A stretch of 64,000 nucleotides of DNA, from assembly GCF_022568815.1 (NCBI RefSeq), contig NZ_JAKZHX010000008.1, forward strand, positions 265,348 to 329,347, in the 5' to 3' direction. The notes under the pieces are model-generated. The model saw nothing but the letters and a program-made list of their open reading frames with translations. It was not told the DNA's origin and made no database searches. A program made the translations under genes and the position numbers. Of the stretch, positions 16,269 to 25,294 are shown piece by piece. Numbering within the stretch: position 1 is the first letter of the stretch; each line of letters opens with the position of its first letter. This stretch comes from Undibacterium paludis (GTDB lineage: Bacteria > Pseudomonadota > Gammaproteobacteria > Burkholderiales > Burkholderiaceae_D).

Positions 16269-18119
16269 ATGAGTATCCTGCAAACGCCGCGCATCCATTT
16301 CAAGGGGCAGATATCCTGGGACCCCATCGTTACCAATAATTACCAGAGTTTTTATAACGAAAACGCTTCGCAATCTGTCATCACGCCAGCAGAAAGCATG
16401 AACCAGTTCCGCCAGGCCGCCATCGAATCGGCCAAAGCGGGTAACTGGAATCCGCATGGCACCCACAGATCACAATTCTTTGAAACTGCCGTGTCGGCAG
16501 TCGACTTGGGAAAGGGCCTGGTCACCACGGACAAACTCTGCGGTGCACCCGCCACATTGAACGCCATGCTGGTTGACCTGGAACCGTATGGGGTGTGCAG
16601 TTCGCAACTCTATTTTGACAGACTCAACTTTGGCATTGATGGCGGCTGCCGCATTGTCGCTTCGCGCAATGAACGTTTCACGGCGCGCTACATCAACTTT
16701 GCCCGTAATCCTGGCCGTTTCAGTGCTGGTGTTGCGTCGGTCAACTGGCAAACTACCTTTGCCAAGGATCACCTGATCATCGACGCCCACAAAAGCGAAG
16801 CGCTGGTTGCGCTGCAACACGCCTTGAGCGAGCCCGACGCCCTGGGCCTGGTAGTCAGCTTCAATGCCTACCGCACCGTGTATTTTGATGATGCCAGCTT
16901 GATCAAGGGTGACCCGGTGCCTGTCCAGGTGCAAAAAGGCATTCTGTACCGCAAGCTGCTTGCTGGAGGCTTTCAGCCCAATCCGGCACGTAGCCTGATT
17001 GTTGGCACCATTGGTATCTGGCGACAGGGTGAACCCAGACACGAGCCTGGTGACCGCGCCCTGCTGCCTGACGCTAACGCCAAGGTATTTGTCGGCACCG
17101 CCCATGCCCGCATCGACAGGAAACATGTCACGCTGGACTTGTCCAACAGCATCAGCGAAACCGGGGCCGACCTGCAAAAACAGGATCTGGGCACCCTGCA
17201 AGTGTATGCTGTGGACAAGGCCAAAAAAGAAGAGCAACTGCTGGGCAGTTTCGATTATGCCAAATATGATCGCGCTGCCTACGAGGCCAGTGCCGGTATC
17301 GTCAGCTTCCCCATCAGCGATATCCACACGACGTATGCCGAAAAAACCGACTGGGAACTGCGCAGTTCCACCCAGGGCATACTGCTGTCAGAATCGGCCT
17401 TGCGCATCATCCCCGCTTCTCCCAATCTCTATCTTGACGAGGGGCAAACCGGCGCCAGCAAGTTCCAGGTCTACAAACATGGCAAACCCCTGCATCAGGT
17501 CAGTGATGTCAGCTTTGTCCAGACATCGGCGGATGGTTCAGACATCACCACCACCCTGCAACTGAAAACCAATGCCGAAGGCCAGGTCACCATCAACCCT
17601 TCCACCACCACGGGGAAAGTGTTTGCCTATGTGCCGTTTGCAGGCAAGGACCTGCCTGCGCCCGACCAATGGCAAGGTATTATTAATAATACCCAGACCT
17701 ACACTTATGCCTATGTGCGCGTGCTCGGAGCCGACAGCGATATCGCCGCGCTCTCGCCTACCTGGACCAATGTGTACAACAACGTGCTCATCAACTGGAA
17801 CGCCATGGCCCCCTGCATGGACAACTGGCTGGACCTGGCCAACCCGGTCGACGTGCATGCCTATGACAAGATAATCCGCCGCCTGACCGACCCTGCCGCC
17901 TTTGAAAGCTACATGTACATGCCCGTCACCCGCGACCTGACGGCAGGCCAGCGCACGCTGCTGTACAAGTTCCTCAACAGTACGCCAGCACATCTGGCAG
18001 AAGCAGGCGAGGCCGCAGCCCCGGTACTGGCGGCAGCGGTGCAATCTGAGGATGAGAAAGCCGTCCCGGCCGATTTTGCCAAAATCAGCCGTTCACTGCG
18101 CAACCCGGACAGTCATTAA
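16269..18119 (+). CDS. VioB N-terminal-like protein
   Basis: A 616-residue protein whose start (MSILQTPRIHFKGQISWDP) and blocks such as FAKDHLIIDAHKSEAL, VGTIGIWRQGEPR, DRALLPDANAKVF, SPNLYLDEGQTGASKF and YMYMPVTRDLTAGQRTLLYKFLN correspond in order to the N-terminal ~600 residues of VioB. That region lies before its ferritin domain. The ATG at 16269 follows GGGAGAG. It lies 37 bp after the separate ferritin-like gene, so this is a split, order-swapped VioB-like pair. Catalytic chemistry is unproven. A strong hairpin follows the stop. Confidence 0.75.
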   Translation: MSILQTPRIHFKGQISWDPIVTNNYQSFYNENASQSVITPAESMNQFRQAAIESAKAGNWNPHGTHRSQFFETAVSAVDLGKGLVTTDKLCGAPATLNAMLVDLEPYGVCSSQLYFDRLNFGIDGGCRIVASRNERFTARYINFARNPGRFSAGVASVNWQTTFAKDHLIIDAHKSEALVALQHALSEPDALGLVVSFNAYRTVYFDDASLIKGDPVPVQVQKGILYRKLLAGGFQPNPARSLIVGTIGIWRQGEPRHEPGDRALLPDANAKVFVGTAHARIDRKHVTLDLSNSISETGADLQKQDLGTLQVYAVDKAKKEEQLLGSFDYAKYDRAAYEASAGIVSFPISDIHTTYAEKTDWELRSSTQGILLSESALRIIPASPNLYLDEGQTGASKFQVYKHGKPLHQVSDVSFVQTSADGSDITTTLQLKTNAEGQVTINPSTTTGKVFAYVPFAGKDLPAPDQWQGIINNTQTYTYAYVRVLGADSDIAALSPTWTNVYNNVLINWNAMAPCMDNWLDLANPVDVHAYDKIIRRLTDPAAFESYMYMPVTRDLTAGQRTLLYKFLNSTPAHLAEAGEAAAPVLAAAVQSEDEKAVPADFAKISRSLRNPDSH

Positions 18120-18127
18120 GACGGGAA

Positions 18128-18161
18128 GGGATGCGGGCAATGCCAGTGTTGCCCGCATCCC
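18128..18161 (+). terminator. strong hairpin after the VioB-like genes
   Basis: GGGATGCGGGCAA and TTGCCCGCATCCC form a perfect 13-bp stem with an 8-nt loop, 8 bp after the stop codon. No T-run follows, so it may act as a stabilising or Rho-assisted terminator. Confidence 0.7.
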
Positions 18162-18339
18162 GTATTGATCAAGCCGCCTTGTTGGCATCTGCTTTGATAT
18201 TCGTGCACAAGACAATAGCTGAAAACTGTCAGTGACAGGCAATGATAAAGGCGGCAATGTTTTTGCTGTGGTACTTGAGCAGTTCATGCCAGGCCGGGGA
18301 CGCGCACCTGCCTATGCATGCCCGCCAACAGAAAAAACT

Positions 18340-18388
18340 TCGCTTTCTCTGTGTATTCTCTTCGCCACCTCTGTGTCTCTGTGGTGAG
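18340..18388. repeat. CTCTGTG-type intergenic repeat copy
   Basis: Contains CTCTGTGTATTCTC and then CCTCTGTGTCTCTGTGGTGAG, the same unit that forms both arms of the inverted repeat at 27468-27869. It lies just downstream of the cupin gene. A dispersed non-coding repeat. Confidence 0.55.
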
Positions 18389-18428
18389 CTTCTCGGTCTT
18401 GAATTGGTTTTAATTTTGACCGAAAACC

Positions 18429-18890
18429 TCAATCCACAAACACAATATCCCCCTTGGCCTGCGGCGGTATCTTGATCGCTATCGCCTTCACCGGTCCGCT
18501 GCTGACGATACTGCCGGCATGCGCTGTACCCTTGGGGATGACGATCAGGCTGCCAGCTTTAAAATCTTTGCGTTCACTGCCCAGCCACATGCTGCCGCTG
18601 CCTTCGATGATGTACTGGATTTCATCGGTCTGCGGGTGGATATGCTTCGCGACATTGCCCGACTGTATGCCCACGGTGGCATGGTCCGTCGTCACCAGCG
18701 TGCGCGCATTGAGGTCGGCATTGGTGGTCTTGGGCAAGTCATCATGTTTGATCGCCAGCAGATCGATCACCGCCGCCGACAGCGCAGGTGCATCAGCACG
18801 GGCATCGCTGACGGCGTGCTGTATCAGCGGCGAGGCGACGATGCCGGCAAAGAAGGCGAGGGCGATGGCGGGTGTCTTGGCGATGCGCAT
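18429..18890 (-). CDS. secreted cupin-domain protein
   Basis: A 153-residue protein with an N-terminal signal or anchor (IALAFFAGIVASPLIQ) and one cupin barrel. Motif 1 is KHIHPQTDEIQYIIEGSG (His, His, Glu metal ligands) and motif 2 is GSLIVIPKGTAHAG with its final His. It probably binds a divalent metal in the periplasm; the substrate is unknown. Isolated between repeats, with no operon partner. The ATG at 18890 has GAGGGCTCC-like sequence upstream. Confidence 0.85.
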   Translation of the reverse strand: MRIAKTPAIALAFFAGIVASPLIQHAVSDARADAPALSAAVIDLLAIKHDDLPKTTNADLNARTLVTTDHATVGIQSGNVAKHIHPQTDEIQYIIEGSGSMWLGSERKDFKAGSLIVIPKGTAHAGSIVSSGPVKAIAIKIPPQAKGDIVFVD

Positions 18891-19336
18891 GGAGGGCTCC
18901 TGTTCAGGGTGATGTGATCTGACGAAGAATCAGTGTGCAATACAAAGCCATTGCAATCAACTAACGGCATTCCCAGATTAGCGAAATAATGTGCTGGCGG
19001 TGTTTTGTAACAACATGGCGGTGCAGGGACCATGTACTCCTGACCGAATTTGCAAAGCAGTGTCGTAGGTTGGGCTGGGCTTTATCGAGCCCAACTCCTG
19101 GTCCTTGACTGGTTGATGCCGGTTATTTGTGTGGGTGCTCAAGTGACAAAATTTTAGCCTATATGACCGGTCACAAGCTGCGATACAGAATCGGTGCGCA
19201 CGGCGCACCCTACGTAGACCGTAGCCTGTAGGGTGCGCCATGCGCGCCGATGAAGACAAATTTTCTTTGAAAATTTTTCCCGCACACCCATCGCATTCCG
19301 GCATCCATGTAGCAGGTTTTTCCGTTTTCCCACATC
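18891..19336. other. intergenic region with palindromic repeat
   Basis: About 445 bp between cupin and LysR. It contains GGGCTGGGCTTTATCGAGCCC-type and 19191-19250 palindromes but no plausible gene. It probably collects dispersed repeats. Confidence 0.5.
19191..19250. repeat. GTAGGGTGCGC inverted repeat
   Basis: TCGGTGCGCACGGCGCACCC plus TAC (19191-19213) is mirrored by GTAGGGTGCGCCATGCGCGC plus CGA (19228-19250) with one mismatch region. This is a dispersed palindromic element of the kind common in proteobacterial intergenic DNA. Confidence 0.65.
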
Positions 19337-20239
19337 TTACTCTACAAACTCCCGCGCCAGTTTCACAAAGGCGTCAACCAGGGGCGCCCGTTCGCCCTGG
19401 CGTTGCACCAGCAGCAGGGCGGTGGTGGCGGCAGCGTCCGCAATGGGCACGTAGCAGACACCTTCCAGATGGATACGCTCGAAAGAAGCCGGCAGGATGG
19501 AGATGCCGCAGCCAGCCGCCACCAGGCCGATGATGGTCGATGATTCACCTGCCTCTTGCGCTACCCGGGGGGCAAACCCGGCATCGCGGCACAGGCCGAC
19601 AATCTGCGGCACGATGCCAGTTCCGGCGCTTTGCGGGAACAGTACAAAGTCTTCCTGCGCCAACTCTTTGATGGCAACCTTGCGCCGCGCAGCGAATGGG
19701 TGATCGTGTGATAACACCAGCACCAGCCTGTCCTTGAGCAGGCGCGTCACCTTGAAGGTGTTTGCCGCCATACTGGCCACGCCCCCTGCCGGTGGACGGA
19801 TAAAACCGATGTCCATCGTCCGCTGGCTGATGGCGTCCAGTTGCGGCTGGGTCGCCATTTCATGCAGCTTTAAGCTTACCGCCGGGAACTGCTGGCGATA
19901 GCGGTTGATGAGCGCTGCAAACAGCGGCGTAAACGGAATGGAGAAGGTAAAGCCTATACGTAATTCACCAGCCTCGCCGCGCTCGGCGCGCCGGGCCGTC
20001 TCACTGGCCTGCTCCGCCAGGGCCAATATGCGGCGGGCATCCGCCAGGAACAGTTTGCCCGCTTCCGTCAGACGTACCCAGCGTTTGCTGCGCTCAAACA
20101 GTTGCGCACCGATGTCGGCCTCCAGTACCTGTATCGCCTGACTGAGCGGTGGCTGACCGATGTGCAGCCGTTCTGCCGCCCGCGAGAAATGCAGCTCTTC
20201 AGCAACGGCGACAAAATAACGCAGATGACGTAATTCCAT
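19337..20239 (-). CDS. LysR family transcriptional regulator (YnfL-like context)
   Basis: A 300-residue LysR regulator. The N-terminal winged helix (MELRHLRYFVAVAEELHFSRAAERLHIGQPPLSQ) is followed by a type 2 periplasmic-binding-like effector domain (GFTFSIPFTPLF, RQGERAPLVDAFV). It is divergent from an MFS gene at 20621, the same arrangement as E. coli ynfL/ynfM, so it probably activates that transporter. The 380-bp intergenic region has been invaded by a MITE copy, which may alter regulation. Confidence 0.93.
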   Translation of the reverse strand: MELRHLRYFVAVAEELHFSRAAERLHIGQPPLSQAIQVLEADIGAQLFERSKRWVRLTEAGKLFLADARRILALAEQASETARRAERGEAGELRIGFTFSIPFTPLFAALINRYRQQFPAVSLKLHEMATQPQLDAISQRTMDIGFIRPPAGGVASMAANTFKVTRLLKDRLVLVLSHDHPFAARRKVAIKELAQEDFVLFPQSAGTGIVPQIVGLCRDAGFAPRVAQEAGESSTIIGLVAAGCGISILPASFERIHLEGVCYVPIADAAATTALLLVQRQGERAPLVDAFVKLAREFVE

Positions 20240-20299
20240 GATGCTCAGATGAGTGATAGGGAAGCTTAATAAATGAATTTTTCACAAAATACACAAGCC

Positions 20300-20541
20300 A
20301 GGACATACGCAAAATTGACCCAGACGGCTTTTGTGTCGGCCATACATGCATACATTGCAATGAACACAATGCACCCCCAAAACCGTCATTCCCGCGTGCT
20401 TTTAGCGGGAATCCATCGTTGATCAAGCGCGCAGACTTAAGACAGGCGCGGCTGATCAGGCATGGATACCCGCCTGCGCGGGTATGACGAATTGGAAAGT
20501 ACGGTAAGCAATAAGCTCTGGGGTGGTATTGCGTCAGCTCT
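20300..20541. mobile_element. MITE copy A (~242 bp, decayed ends)
   Basis: Closely matches the element at 27516-27750 across its whole length: start AGGACATACGCAAAATTG, core CCGTCATTCCCGCG, GCGGGAATCCATC, GATACCCGCCTGCGCGGGTA and TGACGAATTGGAAAGTACGG. Its end is GCGTCAGCTCT, a degenerate form of the intact GCGTAAGTCCT terminus. Non-coding, in the LysR/MFS divergent promoter region. Confidence 0.8.
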
Positions 20542-20620
20542 GCAAGTAAATAAATAATCGATTTTTTATATTATAAACGTCAGAGATATATATTGGACAG
20601 TATAAATATCCAATCTTAAG

Positions 20621-21928
20621 ATGGCCATGTCGTCACACAGCAAGGCCATCATGAACAGCACAGCGGTCAGCCACACAACTGGTCATTCAGACAATATCAA
20701 CACCGGTGTCAGCAAAGGCGGAGCAGGTCTGTCCGCAGTCCCCAAAATCACCGCAGGCACGCCAGAATTCAGGCGCATCAACCGCGCCATGGTGTTTGGC
20801 GGCTTCTCGGTATTTGCGCTCTTGTATTGCATACAACCATTGATGCCGGTGCTGGCTGCAGAGTTCAGCCTGAGCCCGGCGCAAAGCAGCTGGGTCTTGT
20901 CGATATCGACACTGACGCTGGCCCTGTCCCTGGTCATCAGCAGCGCCGTCAGTGAAAAACTCGGTCGCCAGCCCCTGATGGTGTTTGCCCTGGGCTTGTC
21001 CGCCTTCACTACCGTACTGTGCGCCTTTGCCCATAACTTCGAACAACTGCTGCTACTGCGCGGCATCATGGGCATTGCCCTCGGCGGCATGCCCGCCGTG
21101 GCCATCGCCTATCTCGGTGAAGAGATTGAAGCCAAATCCCTGGGCCAGGCCATCGGCCTGTATATCGCCGGCAGCGCCCTGGGCGGCATGCTGGGGCGCT
21201 TGCTGGTGGCGGTGGTGACGGACCATTTCTCCTGGCGCGTCGCCATGACGGTGATGGGGACGGCGGGCCTGTATGCCGCATGGGAATTCTGGCGCAGCCT
21301 GCCTGCCGCACGCCACTTCAAACCGGCCAGCCAGGTCTGGGGCACGATAGCCGGCGGCCTGCGCCTGCATTTTGCTGATGGCGGCCTGACACTGCTGTTT
21401 GGTCTGGCGTTCCTGCTGATGGGCTGCTTTGTCAGCCTCTACAACTACATGGGTTATCGCCTGCTGGCCGCACCCTATGGCCTGAGCCAGAGCAGCGTCG
21501 GTGCGATTTCTGTCATGTACCTGCTGGGCATGGGCAGCTCGGTCTGGATAGGCAGACTGGTGGACAGGGTAGGCCGTCGCGGTGTCTTGTGGATCGTCAT
21601 GCTGACCATGTTTTGCGGTCTGCTGCTGACGCTGTTCAATGCACTGCCGCTGATATTGCTGGGCACCGCCATCTACACCTTCGGTTTTTTCGCTTCGCAT
21701 TCCGTCGCCAGCAGCTGGGTGGCCCGTCGCGCCACCGCCCCAAAAGCGCTGGCATCGGCGATCTACCTGTTCTTTTACTATCTGGGTTCCAGCCTGATCG
21801 GTTCCTTCACCGGCATCATGTGGGCCAGCCACGGCTGGCACGGCGTGGTCGCCGTACTGGGCGCCATACTCAGCGCGGGTTTGCTGATTACATTAAAGCT
21901 GCGCAAGCTGGAGCCGTTGGCAGCGTAA
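20621..21928 (+). CDS. MFS transporter, YnfM-like
   Basis: A 435-residue inner-membrane transporter with 12 membrane segments, an elongated cytoplasmic N-terminus (~50 residues) and MFS motif A copies (SSAVSEKLGRQPLM, GRLVDRVGRRGVLW). Conserved GIMGIALGGMPAVAIAYLGEE resembles the E. coli YnfM group. It is divergent from a LysR gene as in E. coli. Alternative starts exist at 20627 and 20651; none has a strong ribosome binding site. Substrate unknown, possibly arabinose or a drug as for related exporters. Confidence 0.87.
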   Translation: MAMSSHSKAIMNSTAVSHTTGHSDNINTGVSKGGAGLSAVPKITAGTPEFRRINRAMVFGGFSVFALLYCIQPLMPVLAAEFSLSPAQSSWVLSISTLTLALSLVISSAVSEKLGRQPLMVFALGLSAFTTVLCAFAHNFEQLLLLRGIMGIALGGMPAVAIAYLGEEIEAKSLGQAIGLYIAGSALGGMLGRLLVAVVTDHFSWRVAMTVMGTAGLYAAWEFWRSLPAARHFKPASQVWGTIAGGLRLHFADGGLTLLFGLAFLLMGCFVSLYNYMGYRLLAAPYGLSQSSVGAISVMYLLGMGSSVWIGRLVDRVGRRGVLWIVMLTMFCGLLLTLFNALPLILLGTAIYTFGFFASHSVASSWVARRATAPKALASAIYLFFYYLGSSLIGSFTGIMWASHGWHGVVAVLGAILSAGLLITLKLRKLEPLAA

Positions 21929-21951
21929 TGTCTCGTGTACGTTGCCCTGGT

Positions 21952-22461
21952 TCAGGCATGCCCATGCATCAGCCGCATGGCAAGGCTTTGTACTTCTGCC
22001 CAGCTGATTCCCTGTTTTTGTTGCAGATACAAAGGGTGATCGCACTCCTGCAATTCTATGCAAGGCCGTTCACCGACCGGCCTGGTATGCAGCTTGGCTT
22101 TCAAGTGCAGTGTTGTCGTTTCGTAGGGCAGGGCGGATGAAAACCAGGCAAAATACGGTGGTTCATTCTCGCGTCCCTGCTCTTCCCATAGCTCATGGGT
22201 CCGGACAAAATTCTCTTTGCTCAAGGACACCCAGGCCAGCCAGACAAACATGTCGTCTGAATCTATGATCGGTATCTCGACACAGCCAAGTACAAAATAA
22301 TGATCGTCATCGACCATGCATACTTCTGGCGACAGCAGGCAGCGCTGCTCGCGTTCTGCTTCCGGTATATTAAACCAGAGCTGCGGTGCAGGCGGTCCGT
22401 AGCATAAGGGATAGCCTTCATGAAATTCACCACAGGTGGTGCATTGAAAACCGGCTGGCAT
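21952..22461 (-). CDS. DUF2199 family protein
   Basis: A 169-residue protein with a CxxC-type start (FQCTTCGEFHEGYPLCYGPPAP), which fits the zinc-ribbon-like N-terminus of DUF2199, then CMVDDDHYFVLGCVEIPI and FVWLAWVSLSKENF. The ATG at 22461 has GAGGAGGG upstream; an earlier ATG at 22491 lies inside the hairpin at 22481-22530. Cytoplasmic, unknown function. It converges with the MFS gene. Confidence 0.85.
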   Translation of the reverse strand: MPAGFQCTTCGEFHEGYPLCYGPPAPQLWFNIPEAEREQRCLLSPEVCMVDDDHYFVLGCVEIPIIDSDDMFVWLAWVSLSKENFVRTHELWEEQGRENEPPYFAWFSSALPYETTTLHLKAKLHTRPVGERPCIELQECDHPLYLQQKQGISWAEVQSLAMRLMHGHA

Positions 22462-22480
22462 GGATGATTCCCTCCTCTTA

Positions 22481-22530
22481 GCTTGCATCAAAGTTGAGCA
22501 TGTGCGGGTAATTCACATGTTGATGCAAGC
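22481..22530. promoter_or_regulatory. nested inverted repeat in the DUF2199 leader
   Basis: GCTTGCATCAA (22481-22491) is exactly complementary to TTGATGCAAGC (22520-22530), and CATGTG / CACATG nests inside. It sits between the CPBP stop and the DUF2199 start on the minus strand. It could terminate the upstream gene or regulate the downstream leader. No T-run follows. Confidence 0.5.
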
Positions 22531-22566
22531 ACCTCGTGAACCCGTTGACGTACCTTGCCCGTAGCA

Positions 22567-23229
22567 TTAAATCTGCGCGGAGAGTCCAATAAAGTCAGCG
22601 AGCATGTGAGCAAACACTACCGGCCACAACTTGCGACTGCGCCAGTAATACGCCGTAAAGATAACGCCGAAAACAAGGATAGACACTGCACCTACCGGCC
22701 CCTGGTAAAGGTGGTAAAGCAGTCTGACCAGCACGCTGATGCCTATTGCCGTTGATGCCCCCAGTTTGTTGACAGCAGTCATCAGATAGGCCAGGAGGAA
22801 TGTCTCTTCATACCAGCCATTGATGATGGACATCAACAGTACGCCCGTCATTGTCGGATGCGATTGCAAAGCCATTTTTTCGATGGGCTCTCGCATATAA
22901 TGTGCGGCATTAAAGAACTGGCACACGAAAGCCCAGGCCAGGTAAGCCACCAACAGTAAAAGGCAGCCAGTACCACTGTCACGCCAGTCTGGCGCAGCTA
23001 GCAGAGACTTTAAGGGATAGGCTTGCCAGCGCAAGACCATCATCGCCAAAAAAGTGAGCACGCATTCTGTTAATGCTATGTTGATCAGGTAGCTATCACT
23101 AAACCCGGCCCCACTGGGAAATCCGGCAGAGACAGCCTGCAAGGACCAGTAGATGAATATACCAAAACAAATGGTGGTAACGATGATGACTTCTGTTGCA
23201 CTGGACTGCCGGGCTTGTATTTCTTTCAT
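22567..23229 (-). CDS. CPBP-like membrane protein with altered motif
   Basis: A 220-residue multipass protein of the CPBP protease superfamily: WYEETFLLAYLM supplies the paired glutamates, RLLYHLYQG the first histidine region, and FAHMLADFIG the last histidine. The arginine of the EExxxR motif is replaced by leucine, so activity may be altered. It is unrelated in detail to the CPBP protein at 4057-4818. Upstream on the same strand is a secreted hypothetical (72 bp away). Role unknown. Confidence 0.75.
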   Translation of the reverse strand: MKEIQARQSSATEVIIVTTICFGIFIYWSLQAVSAGFPSGAGFSDSYLINIALTECVLTFLAMMVLRWQAYPLKSLLAAPDWRDSGTGCLLLLVAYLAWAFVCQFFNAAHYMREPIEKMALQSHPTMTGVLLMSIINGWYEETFLLAYLMTAVNKLGASTAIGISVLVRLLYHLYQGPVGAVSILVFGVIFTAYYWRSRKLWPVVFAHMLADFIGLSAQI

Positions 23230-23300
23230 GCGGTATTTTTTTGTGTGAATGTCGGGGCAGTGCGTGGGTTTGCTGATAATGCCTGAGTGTCAGCGATAGC

Positions 23301-23759
23301 TCAGCGATGGGTATCCTCATGGATTGTCATGACCTGCTTTTGTTCAACAAGCGGTTGCTCAAAACGGCCTGCGACGATGGGCTCGAAGTTTTCACCTTTG
23401 AGCAGGAACAGCCTGGTCTCATGATTCTGTGATTCAACGGATTGCACATTCCCCAGACTGTAATGCATGAACGGGTCCAGCGGTATGATCAACATCTTCG
23501 GCACATCTTTGGCGCTGGTGACCAGGACCTTTTCAACACGGACATGCAAGCGTATGGTATTGCGCAAACCCGGCCCGGTCATTTCTTGCCTGCTGGTGAT
23601 TTTCTTCCCCTCACCATCGATCATGTCGACATCAACGACTTTGCCGGTCAGTATGTGATCTGCCTGACTAGCCATTTCTTTCTGTGTGATCTGGAGTGGG
23701 ACCGATGCCTGGGAGTAGCTGGTGACGAGCGTAAAGATGATGGCGATGATTGATTTCAT
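23301..23759 (-). CDS. secreted hypothetical protein
   Basis: A 152-residue protein with signal peptide MKSIIAIIFTLVTSYSQAS and a beta-rich mature part (ADHILTGKVVDVD, NTIRLHVRVEKVLV, ETRLFLLKGENFEPIV). The pattern of a barrel ending in a LFLL.G strand is seen in many small periplasmic proteins annotated only as hypothetical. No cysteines. It may be co-transcribed with the CPBP-like gene 72 bp downstream. Function not recognised. Confidence 0.7.
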   Translation of the reverse strand: MKSIIAIIFTLVTSYSQASVPLQITQKEMASQADHILTGKVVDVDMIDGEGKKITSRQEMTGPGLRNTIRLHVRVEKVLVTSAKDVPKMLIIPLDPFMHYSLGNVQSVESQNHETRLFLLKGENFEPIVAGRFEQPLVEQKQVMTIHEDTHR

Positions 23760-23943
23760 GACAATGAATGCTTTTGGCTTGCTGCAATGGTGTGTTCAGT
23801 ATAACAGTTCAGCCAGGCGTAAACTGGCGCAGCGACATAGAACAAGGTCGGCACTGAGCTCAAGTGCACAGGGGGGCTGATTTTTATTCGGGCAGACTGT
23901 TGGTGTGAGACAGCATGCTTGTCGACATCAGGTGTTGCAGTAT

Positions 23944-25083
23944 TTAGGTTATTTCATTCGCAGGCATCGCCATTGATAAGCGTTCAGGCAACAGGCACTC
24001 GCTCAGCCATAGCGTTGATCGGGATGCCAACGTACTGCCAAAAAGCTGTTTTCTTAACCAGGTAATCATCGCAGGGACGATGCGGACCATGCCTTCTGCT
24101 GCGCAGTGTGTCATCCCCCGCATGAGCCAGACTTGGTTGCCAGGATATTGTGCAAAAATGGTACTGTCGCGTTGAGGGATGTATTGATCAAGTTCTCCGT
24201 TGATGAGCAGCATGGGGGCACAGGTACTTTGTTCGAGCAGGCCCTGGCCCCTGAGTGAAAAGGCTTGCATGCGTGAATTCAGATCTTCATCATCCGGCAT
24301 GGCGTCAAGCCCCCAGGCATTGGCGATAATGCCTGGCATACCATTGGGAAGTGCGCGGGCGAAATCACTGCCAGCATCAAAGACGACAGAAGGTCCGCCA
24401 AGATTGACCGCAGCGTCCACAGCCCCGAGCAGGGCAAGTTTGGCTGCCCAATGACCACCGAAGCTGACGCCGATGATCGCTTTGCGTCCGGTGGGTGCAA
24501 GCGTGGCAAGCAGATCCCGGTAGATGTTTTCCGCATCTGCTGTGAGCGCCATCCGGTTTTCACCCGTCCCTGGCATGTCCATGGCTGCGACGCGAAATCG
24601 CCCTATTTTGGCGAGCAGGTAGGCGAGCCGGTGCAACTCCATCTTGCCGGTATCGACGCCGCCTGAGAGCAGAACCAGGGGCTGATCACCTGCGGAAGAT
24701 GGGGCATACAAATGAATCGGTATGATGCCATCGATAGAGCGTTTGAGCTTGACCTGGCGTCGTTCGAAATGAACAGGCAAGCTGCGCATGGCCTTTTCAA
24801 AGCAGGCAACCTGACAGCTAAGCGCATGTTCGCGCATGGGGGTGACGATGACTGGGAACCGCGCCGCACCATACAGCATGGCAGCCCGCAAGAAGCGCCC
24901 TTCTGCTTCTGCTTTCTCTGCTTCTCGCAGCCATTCATCAGTCCAGCCACCGGGGCCTTCATGCCAACTGTCGCGTACTTGGGCCTGTACGCGAGCGATG
25001 GTGTTGCGGGGGATGCCCCAACTGGCAAATTGTTGGCTACGCTCCAGAAAAAGCTCGTCAGGGTCGAGAGGGAAGGTGAACAT
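23944..25083 (-). CDS. FrsA-like alpha/beta hydrolase (DUF1100 type)
   Basis: A 379-residue cytoplasmic protein with a helical N-terminal lid region (residues ~1-120) and an alpha/beta hydrolase core. The nucleophile elbow is GVSFGGHWAAKLAL (GxSxG), the acid is in LLINGELDQYIP and the histidine in MRGMTHCAAEGMV. The layout fits the FrsA/DUF1100 esterase group. No operon partner is obvious. Substrate unknown. Confidence 0.8.
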   Translation of the reverse strand: MFTFPLDPDELFLERSQQFASWGIPRNTIARVQAQVRDSWHEGPGGWTDEWLREAEKAEAEGRFLRAAMLYGAARFPVIVTPMREHALSCQVACFEKAMRSLPVHFERRQVKLKRSIDGIIPIHLYAPSSAGDQPLVLLSGGVDTGKMELHRLAYLLAKIGRFRVAAMDMPGTGENRMALTADAENIYRDLLATLAPTGRKAIIGVSFGGHWAAKLALLGAVDAAVNLGGPSVVFDAGSDFARALPNGMPGIIANAWGLDAMPDDEDLNSRMQAFSLRGQGLLEQSTCAPMLLINGELDQYIPQRDSTIFAQYPGNQVWLMRGMTHCAAEGMVRIVPAMITWLRKQLFGSTLASRSTLWLSECLLPERLSMAMPANEIT

Positions 25084-25294
25084 GCGGCGTTCCGATCGTT
25101 TTTGAGGTGATACCAGTCAGGATAATAGCAAAGACGGATGCAATATGGTGGCGGCTCTCCTTGCCAGACGAGGCCAGGGCAGAGTTTGGACGCCTGGCCT
25201 GTATTGATGATGTGCAACAACGTTATGCAATTTTGCGTAACCTCTTGAAAAAAGTGCGGCGGGAGTGATGGGGCTGCCCAAACAATCACAGGCA

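Noticed and set aside
15239..16336. Long antisense open frame opposite the ferritin-like gene
   Set aside because: Arg/Gln-rich shadow with no motif; the sense frame has the di-iron signature and a ribosome binding site.
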